This document shows, in pieces, positions 4,354 to 9,119 of a DNA stretch of 9,119 nt. The position numbers and the translations under genes are program-made. Numbering within the stretch: the first letter of the stretch is position 1; every line of letters starts with the position of its first letter. The DNA lies in contig PCWD01000007.1 of NCBI GenBank assembly GCA_002787255.1, positions 1 to 9,119 on the forward strand, read 5' to 3'. The stretch is from Parcubacteria group bacterium CG11_big_fil_rev_8_21_14_0_20_39_14 (lineage in GTDB: Bacteria > Patescibacteriota > Minisyncoccia > Minisyncoccales > GCA-002787255). The notes under the pieces are model-generated. The model did no database searches. It was not told the origin of the DNA and worked only from the letters and a program-made list of their open reading frames with translations.

Positions 4354-6529
4354 GAACCATTCTGCTTTTTCTAAAATTTGGATTTTAATTACTCTCATTA
4401 TTTTTATTGCCGGAGGAATTTTAGCTTGGCAGTATTTTGGAGTGCTGAAAGAGGAAGTTAAAATACCAGAAGCGAAAGCACCAGAAGAAGTTACTAAATA
4501 TCCAAGGTCCGTTGAGTTTTTTGCTACCTGCGCTAAGAGTTATAGTGAGTATCCAGAGGGAATTACGGAAGAGGAGTTTAGAGAAAAACTCTTAACACCG
4601 GAAGAAAAAGAAAAGTTAACAGAAGAAGAGAAGAAAAGAATGTATGAGGAATTTTTAGAAGAAGAAAAAATATATGAGGAATTTTTTAAGATTTCGGATA
4701 ATGATATAGAAACCATCTTTGGCCAAACAATTGGATTAAAAATAAATGATGTAGATGTAGAATTAAAACCTGAAGATTTTGAAAAGAGTTTAAGTAAGGG
4801 AACGATAGGAGAAAAAGAAGTATTATTTTTAGGAGGTTTATACGGTTGGGGAGATATTACACCTCTTTGTAGAAATAATTTGATGGATGAGAATCTTAGA
4901 CCTCAAAAATATAATGATGCCTGTAAGGCAAATCCAATTTGTTGCGCTTTGCCAGAACCAGAGGATATAAACTCAGCAAAAAATTTGGTTGAGAAATTTT
5001 TTGAATGCATGGAGAGTCCAATAAAGGTTGATTTTGAGAAAATGGAAAAACTAAAATATGGTTATTTTGTAGGTGGGGGTTGGGGTCATGTTGAAGCAGC
5101 TTATATTCCTTATTATTTGACAGATACTGGCTGTCTTTTAAATTGCTATACACCCTATATGCATATTGTTGGAATAAAAAAACCTTTAATTGAGGAGAAA
5201 ATGAGAGAATTAGAATTTGAAAGGCTTCCAGAAGAGATTAAAACAAAGGTAAAAGAATTTGAAAATAAAATCGAATCTTTGTATGAGAAAGCTATTTCAG
5301 AAAAAAATGCTGAAATATGCGGAGAAATAAAAAGAGAGGTAGAAAAAGTAGAAGTTGTATCTAAAGAAAAGGATAGAGGAAAGTGGGAGGTTGAAGCAAT
5401 GATAAGAAAATCTGCCTATAGGTATGAAAATGAATATTACGAACCCTGTATAAAAATAATAGCGGTAAAATTAAATGATGAATCTTTATGCGATAAGATG
5501 CCTTCCCCTAAATTTTGCCAAAAAGATCTTTTTCTGCAGTATACAGATTTATGCTCAGAAATATCTGTGGATTTTGTAGCCAAAGCAGAATATTGTAAAG
5601 AAATGGGCTGGGGAATCACAGAAGAGAAAAAAAGACTATGTGTGAAAGCAATCGAAGGCATAAGAGCAAAAGAAGATTGCATTAAAAAGGTTGCTTTGGA
5701 AACAGGAAATATTGAATTATGTAAAAAAATACTTGATAAAGATTGCCAAAATGAATTAGCAATAAAATTGAACAAACCAGAAGAATGTGTTGGGAGTAGT
5801 TGTATTGAAGAGCTGGCTATAAGAAATAATGATGCGGAATTGTGTAAAAAGATAACTAATGAAAGTGGGAGAGGAAGTTGTATGAAAAAAATTGCTTTTA
5901 ACACTGACAATGTTGATTTATGTGGAAAAATTTCTGATAGATATGAAAGAGGAAATTGCTACTTATTCTTTGGAAAGAAATTTGGGCAAAAAGGAGATAT
6001 TAAATTATGCGAAAGATTCTTTCATGAAGAAGTTGCTTATCGAGCATGTAGAAAAGAAGTGGCAGTCCAAACCGGCAATGTTGAATTATGTGGTGAAGAT
6101 AAAAATTGTATAAAGCAATTTGCCATTAGAACAAAGAATCCTGAAATATGTAAACTTTTACCCCCTGACTTCTGGCAAGATAAATGTTACGATGAGCTTG
6201 GAATAAAGTTACCTTATCTGGGAGTACCTTATGCTTTAATTGATAAAGAGTTACAGAAGCAATTCAATTTACCAGTTGATTATGGCGCCTTAATCCCTGA
6301 AATTCCAGAGGGTTATGAAGGGACAGTTATTATACCAGGCAGCCCGGCGGATAAAGCTGGCATAAAGGAAAGAGATATAATTCTTGAAGTTAATGGAGAA
6401 AGAATTACTAAAGAAAATGATCTTCGAGATGTTATTAGAAAATATAAGATTGGAGATGAGATTGTCTTAAAAATTCTACGTCAAGGAAAAGAAATAGAAA
6501 TAAAAGTAGTTTTAGACGAGAAATCATAA
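4352..6529 (+). CDS. Anchored surface protein with Cys-pair repeats and C-terminal PDZ domain (725 aa)
   Basis: Residues about 9-28 are a membrane helix ending GGILAWQYFG. A charged linker and a Glu/Lys-rich helical segment follow (about 30-115). About 115-290 is an unrecognised region with several cysteines, including a CC pair, and a glycine-rich GGGWGH. Residues 366-620 hold about eight degenerate repeats of roughly 20-35 residues: C-x3-(I/V)A-x6-(D/N)-x2-LC-x-KI-x(n)-C, for example IKKVALETGNIELCKKI and MKKIAFNTDNVDLCGKI. Residues about 621-725 are a PDZ domain of the HtrA/DegP type: YLGV loop at 622-625, then GSPADKAGIKERDIILEVNG. No protease catalytic triad is present. A role in binding C-termini or assembling surface proteins is inferred from the PDZ. 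It is the first gene of the operon, with a -10 box close to the ATG. Confidence 0.85.
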   Translation: MNHSAFSKIWILITLIIFIAGGILAWQYFGVLKEEVKIPEAKAPEEVTKYPRSVEFFATCAKSYSEYPEGITEEEFREKLLTPEEKEKLTEEEKKRMYEEFLEEEKIYEEFFKISDNDIETIFGQTIGLKINDVDVELKPEDFEKSLSKGTIGEKEVLFLGGLYGWGDITPLCRNNLMDENLRPQKYNDACKANPICCALPEPEDINSAKNLVEKFFECMESPIKVDFEKMEKLKYGYFVGGGWGHVEAAYIPYYLTDTGCLLNCYTPYMHIVGIKKPLIEEKMRELEFERLPEEIKTKVKEFENKIESLYEKAISEKNAEICGEIKREVEKVEVVSKEKDRGKWEVEAMIRKSAYRYENEYYEPCIKIIAVKLNDESLCDKMPSPKFCQKDLFLQYTDLCSEISVDFVAKAEYCKEMGWGITEEKKRLCVKAIEGIRAKEDCIKKVALETGNIELCKKILDKDCQNELAIKLNKPEECVGSSCIEELAIRNNDAELCKKITNESGRGSCMKKIAFNTDNVDLCGKISDRYERGNCYLFFGKKFGQKGDIKLCERFFHEEVAYRACRKEVAVQTGNVELCGEDKNCIKQFAIRTKNPEICKLLPPDFWQDKCYDELGIKLPYLGVPYALIDKELQKQFNLPVDYGALIPEIPEGYEGTVIIPGSPADKAGIKERDIILEVNGERITKENDLRDVIRKYKIGDEIVLKILRQGKEIEIKVVLDEKS
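5447..6211 (+). repeat. Cys-pair protein repeat array (about eight units)
   Basis: This codes for residues 366-620 of the 725-residue protein. Units align on an alanine three to four residues after one Cys and on a later LC-K-I. Recognisable units begin near IKIIAVKLNDESLC, IKKVALETGNIELC, QNELAIKLNKPEEC, IEELAIRNNDAELC, MKKIAFNTDNVDLC, YLFFGKKFGQKGDIKLC, RKEVAVQTGNVELC and IKQFAIRTKNPEIC. The DNA copies have diverged, so the array is old. An alpha-helical, disulfide-stapled solenoid is my inference. Confidence 0.65.
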
Positions 6530-6545
6530 CAATATAAAATCCTTT

Positions 6546-6566
6546 ATTTTTAGGTGTCCGGAGTAA
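6546..6566 (+). pseudogene. Relic of a PsbP-like C-terminus (IFRCPE-stop)
   Basis: The bases before the gene at 6571 read ATT TTT AGG TGT CCG GAG TAA. This aligns with the end of the PsbP-like gene at 6571-7197 (ACT TTT CGG TTT TTA GAG TAA) and with the relic at 7641-7682. No gene is attached. The GGAG inside it serves as the next gene's ribosome binding site. Confidence 0.5.
6560..6563 (+). promoter_or_regulatory. Ribosome binding site made from relic codons
   Basis: GGAG lies 7 bases before the ATG at 6571 and supports that start. It consists of the last codons of the relic tail (CCG GAG TAA). Confidence 0.65.
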
Positions 6567-6570
6567 AAAT

Positions 6571-7197
6571 ATGCTTTTTACTCAAGGTAAAATCAATTGG
6601 AAATATATTTTGGTTGTATTAATTTTAGCTGTGGTAGCTGGTGGAGGAATTTTGTTTTGGATTAAAACTCAAGAAATACCTGTTATTGAATTTCCCGAGA
6701 TAAAAAAGCCAGAAAAAGTTGTTGAAGACGAAACCGCCAATTGGAAAATTCACAGGAACAATGAATACAGATTTGAGGCAAAATATCCTGATGGATGGGA
6801 ATGGAAGGAACAAAAACATGAAGAGGTAACAGAAATAGTGTTCGAGAAGAAGGAAAGTCGTTTTCTCTGCGTAGTTCATTTTTTGAGAGTAATTCCAAAA
6901 TTACCTTTTGAAGAACTAATTGCTGGACAGAAAAATGCTATACAGAAAAGATTTAAAATAGAGATAAATGAAAAGGTGATAGTTGTTGATAAAATTTTAG
7001 CCATCAAACTTTCTTATTTTATCCCCGGCGAATTGGTTAGTCCGTATAGTGGAGAAGGTCAACAAATACACAGAATTTTTATTCCTTTGACAGGAAATGA
7101 AACATTTCAAATAGGATACTACGCAGACGAAAAAGAAAACGAAGAATGTGAATCTATTTTTAACCAAATGCTTTCTACTTTTCGGTTTTTAGAGTAA
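6571..7197 (+). CDS. Membrane-anchored PsbP-like protein (208 aa)
   Basis: This is the simplest form of the anchored family in the window. Residues 1-10 are cytoplasmic (MLFTQGKINW); about 11-32 are a membrane helix with GGGILFW; about 33-50 are a proline-rich linker (IPVIEFPEIKKPEK). A domain of about 155 residues follows, entering with DETANWKIHRNNEYRFEAKY and PDGWEWKE and ending SIFNQMLSTFRFLE. That entry (WxxYRNxxYxFxxxYPxxW) and size resemble PsbP/DUF1795-type domains, which are binding folds; the match is by eye. A single Cys lies in SRFLCVVHF and another in EECES. No catalytic motif is visible. The start is supported by GGAG at 6560-6563 and by alignment with MFITQGKTNW at 7685. It lies 41 bases after the 725-residue gene and 12 bases before the four-helix membrane protein gene. 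Confidence 0.82.
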   Translation: MLFTQGKINWKYILVVLILAVVAGGGILFWIKTQEIPVIEFPEIKKPEKVVEDETANWKIHRNNEYRFEAKYPDGWEWKEQKHEEVTEIVFEKKESRFLCVVHFLRVIPKLPFEELIAGQKNAIQKRFKIEINEKVIVVDKILAIKLSYFIPGELVSPYSGEGQQIHRIFIPLTGNETFQIGYYADEKENEECESIFNQMLSTFRFLE

Positions 7198-7209
7198 ACT
7201 TACTAAAAT

Positions 7210-7626
7210 ATGGAAAAAGTTGAGCTTCCAATAAAAACAAAGATTGCCGCTTGGTTAATGACAATAATCGGCGTAATTATAGGACTTCTTGGTTTAATAT
7301 TGGCGGTAGTGATATTAGCTGAGGGCAGTGAATTTGCTCTTCTTGGCTCACTCCTTGGCTTAATACCTTTTTTTCTAGGCTTCCTATTATTTCTTGGTGG
7401 TTTTTTTCTTTTGAAGAGAAAACAAGGGGCTTGGTGGTTCTCTATAACAATATTAACGATAGAATCATTTCTTCTCCTTTGGCATCTCTTAGAAGAATTG
7501 GGGGAAGGGCCCCCTTACCTTAATTTGGGTCTGGAGTTAATCATTATTGTAATTTTTTTATTTCTTTTGATTTCTCTCTTTTTTCTTTTTTCTGATCGTG
7601 AAAGTTTTTTCAAAATTGCAAAATGA
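7210..7626 (+). CDS. Small four-helix membrane protein (138 aa)
   Basis: Hydrophobic segments lie at about residues 12-37, 44-68, 74-93 and 105-128, so this is an integral membrane protein with probably four helices. The opening MEKVELPIKTKIAAWLMTII and the positive KRKQGAWW turn between helices two and three suggest a cytoplasmic N-terminus and small cytoplasmic loops. Similar short proteins are familiar from Parcubacteria, but I know of no assigned function. It starts 12 bases after the PsbP-like gene with only a weak, distant AGAG, so translational coupling is likely. It differs from its neighbours in having no large soluble domain. It occupies the place where the body of another PsbP-like gene would be expected, because a PsbP tail relic follows at 7641. 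Confidence 0.8.
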   Translation: MEKVELPIKTKIAAWLMTIIGVIIGLLGLILAVVILAEGSEFALLGSLLGLIPFFLGFLLFLGGFFLLKRKQGAWWFSITILTIESFLLLWHLLEELGEGPPYLNLGLELIIIVIFLFLLISLFFLFSDRESFFKIAK

Positions 7627-7640
7627 AAATAAAATGAAAA

Positions 7641-7682
7641 ATCTTTAGCCAAACATTTTCTACTTTTAGGTTTTTGGAGTAA
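7641..7682 (+). pseudogene. Relic of a PsbP-like C-terminus (IFSQTFSTFRFLE-stop)
   Basis: These fourteen codons read IFSQTFSTFRFLE-stop. They match the end of the gene at 6571-7197 (IFNQMLSTFRFLE-stop) in protein and DNA. An in-frame TGA just upstream (7635-7637) shows that the tail is not expressed. It lies after the four-helix membrane gene, to which it does not belong, and ends in the Shine-Dalgarno of the next gene. Confidence 0.7.
7676..7679 (+). promoter_or_regulatory. Ribosome binding site inside the PsbP tail relic
   Basis: GGAG lies 5 bases before the ATG at 7685 and decides that start. It is formed by the relic codons TTG GAG TAA, which may explain why the tail was kept. Confidence 0.7.
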
Positions 7683-7684
7683 AT

Positions 7685-8806
7685 ATGTTTATCACTCAAG
7701 GCAAAACTAATTGGAGATTTATACTGATCGTAATTATTTTAGCTGTTATTGTTGGCGGAGGAATTTTGGCTTGGCAGTATTGGGATTGGATTAAGTTTCA
7801 ACTAAGGCCGGGAATACCCATGCAAGAGGCTCCGCCATATACTCCTAAACCCTGTATTAAAAATGAAGACTGCGGAATGGATACTTGTCAACAAGGAAAA
7901 GATAAGTGCGTAGAGATAAAATATATTTGTGAAAATGAAATGTGTATTTATCCTGCCCAGACTACAGAATTTCCCTCTCCACCCTATAAATGTGTCGAAG
8001 GCAAATGTAGAAAAGAAGTCGTCGAGGACGAAACTGCTGATTGGAAAACTTATAGAAATGAGGAATATGGATTTGAGTTTGAGCATCCTCAAGAATGGGG
8101 AGTTCTAACATTAGAGTCTCAAAAAACTGAAGAAGTTTATAGTTTCAATTCGCAAAACGAAACAATTAAAACAATTTGGTATCATAAACCATCAGGAATT
8201 ATAGCTTTTATAATAAAGGGTGAGAAATATAAATTAGCATACGAGGGCGAGGCTTATCAAGATGTATTAAAAATTATATATCCGAATAAAGAAATAAAAA
8301 TGATCTATACTGTCCCTCCACAAAGAGTAAATTGGTACGGAAGGATTGAGGATGTTAATTTATCCCCGAATGGGAAATATATTTATTTTAGTATCCCTGG
8401 ATACGAGTCTTATGATTGTATGTTGGTAAACATTGATAGTGGTTCTAACATAATAGATTGTAATATTATTACTTTTAATCCTTATGAAGATGTCTATTGG
8501 TCACCAAACAATAAAGTATTAGCAATTAAAAGTCATCTTAGTCCATATTTAGGACAAGGAACAGATGGTTTGTTTGTTAGCGATTATGAAAAATTAGAAA
8601 AATTAAATGAAGTTTTTTCTTTAACTTGGGAAGAGCATCTAGGGGGCTCTCATATTTACGATATATATTTTACCGATGACGGTAGATTATTTTTTACAGT
8701 GTTTTCAAAGAGCTGTGAATATAACGGAGAATGGAAATGTCAACCCGAGAAAACAACAAAATACGATTATAGTGTCCAGACAAAAGAATTAAAAGAAATA
8801 GAATGA
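7685..8806 (+). CDS. Anchored Cys-rich protein with PsbP-like head and probable beta-propeller (373 aa)
   Basis: Residues 1-10 (MFITQGKTNW) and the membrane helix at about 11-35, ending GGGILAWQYW, are clearly paralogous to the gene at 6571. About 56-107 is a Cys-rich module: eight cysteines in the pattern CIKNEDCGMDTCQQGKDKC ... CENEMC ... CVEGKC. At about 115-138, DETADWKTYRNEEYGFEF and HPQEWG are the start of the PsbP-like domain, but the rest of that domain is missing. From about 145 to the end, blade-like segments (VNLSPNGKYIYFSIPG, DVYWSPNNKVLAIKSH, DIYFTDDGRLFFTVF) suggest a TolB/WD40-like beta-propeller, too short to be a full set by itself. The stop is followed by a PsbP tail relic, so the propeller appears to have interrupted a PsbP gene. 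It probably functions as an extracytoplasmic binding protein. It is the last gene of the operon. Confidence 0.82.
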   Translation: MFITQGKTNWRFILIVIILAVIVGGGILAWQYWDWIKFQLRPGIPMQEAPPYTPKPCIKNEDCGMDTCQQGKDKCVEIKYICENEMCIYPAQTTEFPSPPYKCVEGKCRKEVVEDETADWKTYRNEEYGFEFEHPQEWGVLTLESQKTEEVYSFNSQNETIKTIWYHKPSGIIAFIIKGEKYKLAYEGEAYQDVLKIIYPNKEIKMIYTVPPQRVNWYGRIEDVNLSPNGKYIYFSIPGYESYDCMLVNIDSGSNIIDCNIITFNPYEDVYWSPNNKVLAIKSHLSPYLGQGTDGLFVSDYEKLEKLNEVFSLTWEEHLGGSHIYDIYFTDDGRLFFTVFSKSCEYNGEWKCQPEKTTKYDYSVQTKELKEIE

Positions 8807-8851
8807 GCGAATTATGTGAAGATTTTTAACCAAATGCCTTTGGCTTTTACC
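8807..8851 (+). pseudogene. Relic of a PsbP-like C-terminus after the propeller gene
   Basis: The bases after the TGA read ANYVKIFNQMPLAFT in one frame. The stretch ATTTTTAACCAAATGC is identical to the end of the gene at 6571-7197 (about 7155-7170), and flanking bases are similar. It is untranslated here and is best explained as the orphaned end of the PsbP domain whose head is still encoded at 8027-8098. Confidence 0.6.
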
Positions 8852-8878
8852 CTATACTAATTTTGCGAGTGTAATCCA

Positions 8879-8921
8879 GGGGCAGCCCGCTTCGCCCAAC
8901 ATGGAAATGGTGCCTGTCCCC
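8879..8921. repeat. Imperfect inverted repeat containing GGTGCCTGTCCCC
   Basis: GGGGCAG (8879-8885) can pair with CTGTCCCC (8914-8921) with one bulged T. The motif GGTGCCTGTCCCC looks like REP-type intergenic repeats found in several bacterial genomes, often with Y1 (REP-associated) transposases. The comparison is from memory and the boundaries are uncertain. Confidence 0.4.
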
Positions 8922-8983
8922 ATTATTTGTCGAAGAGTTGCCCGAAGGCCGCAAGGGAAGATAGGTTCTCAGCACACTCCCAA

Positions 8984-9023
8984 ATGAAAATTTGTAGATA
9001 CCTTCGGCACCTAAAATTTTCAT
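8984..9023. repeat. Perfect 10-bp inverted repeat, 20-base spacer
   Basis: ATGAAAATTT (8984-8993) and AAATTTTCAT (9014-9023) are exact reverse complements around a 20-base spacer that contains CCTTCGGCACC. It is AT-rich at the arms and lacks a following T-run. Role unknown. Confidence 0.5.
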
Positions 9024-9083
9024 GCGGTCTGTTTTAATCAAAATCCGAACTTATTTTCAAGAAAATCCCGACGCTGACTTTTA

Positions 9084-9106
9084 GCCCGCCGCCTGCGGCG
9101 GCGGGC
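9084..9106. repeat. Strong GC-rich hairpin near the window end
   Basis: GCCCGCCGCC (9084-9093) and GGCGGCGGGC (9097-9106) form a perfect 10-bp stem with a TGC loop. It is the same style as the hairpins at 2470-2496 and 4229-4253. On the minus strand it is followed by TAAAAGTC, which is too poor in T for a clear terminator. Confidence 0.65.
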
Positions 9107-9119
9107 AGGAAAACCCGTC

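Larger units (their letters stand above)
8807..9119. other. Repeat-rich non-coding end of the window
   Basis: After the PsbP tail relic no convincing gene is found. A minus-strand frame (8847-9041) has no family features and reads like translated repeat DNA. The region holds an imperfect inverted repeat at 8879-8921, GC-rich palindromic text around 8930-8960, the inverted repeat at 8984-9023 and the strong hairpin at 9084-9106. No clear terminator for the operon is present. Confidence 0.5.

Noticed and set aside
5437..5910. 157-codon minus-strand open frame within the 725-residue gene
   Set aside because: It mirrors the periodic Cys-repeat region on the other strand. The plus strand has anchor, repeats and PDZ in one continuous frame.
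6625..6898. Two minus-strand open frames inside the PsbP-like gene
   Set aside because: Antisense to a gene with a clear leader, ribosome binding site and paralogues. No independent evidence.
8847..9041. 64-codon minus-strand open frame at the window end
   Set aside because: It spans inverted repeats and resembles conceptual translations of intergenic repeats. It has no domain and no ribosome binding site.

Overview
The window reads as a piece of an uncultured, AT-rich bacterial genome of the Candidate Phyla Radiation (Patescibacteria, most like Parcubacteria). The evidence is protein style. A secreted peptidoglycan-binding protein carries the N-terminal IRALIAQLQQQ heptads common in that group. 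Several small, poorly characterised surface proteins share one membrane leader ending in GGGILAWQY. Ribosome binding sites are weak or absent, and short GC-rich hairpins are scattered through AT-rich DNA. UGA acts as a stop here (the genes at 7210-7626 and 7685-8806 end in TGA), which argues against the recoded Gracilibacteria/Absconditabacteria.

Layout. Positions 1-160 hold the tail of a broken serine recombinase gene, cut at a perfect palindrome. Positions 253-1161 (minus) encode a secreted peptidoglycan-binding/Ig-like protein. Its promoter (1226-1254) has a run of nine G in the -35/-10 spacer. Positions 1483-2533 (plus) are a second serine recombinase remnant without its catalytic domain; its C-terminal tail continues in another frame past a TTT TGA C site. 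GC-rich hairpins at 2470-2524 separate it from a convergent anchored protein gene (2561-3400, minus). Positions 3491-4022 (minus) are an IS110-family transposase with an internal deletion and a frameshift, preceded by a structured leader and a promoter (4018-4200).

Positions 4352-8806 (plus) look like one operon of four envelope genes: a 725-residue protein with Cys-pair repeats and a PDZ domain, a compact anchored PsbP-like protein, a four-helix membrane protein, and an anchored Cys-rich protein with a probable beta-propeller. The last 310 bases are non-coding and repeat-rich.

The anchored proteins probably all face the outside of the cell: one membrane helix near the N-terminus, an acidic or proline-containing linker, then a soluble domain, often with even numbers of cysteines. 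The most informative pattern is in the operon. Short relics of the PsbP-like C-terminus (IFxQ...TFRFLE-stop) sit outside genes at three junctions. This implies that a tandem array of leader-plus-PsbP genes was overwritten by other domains, with the last codons kept where they double as the Shine-Dalgarno site of the next gene. With recombinase and transposase wreckage alongside, the window looks like a rearranging surface-protein locus. No complete defence, CRISPR or biosynthetic system is visible.
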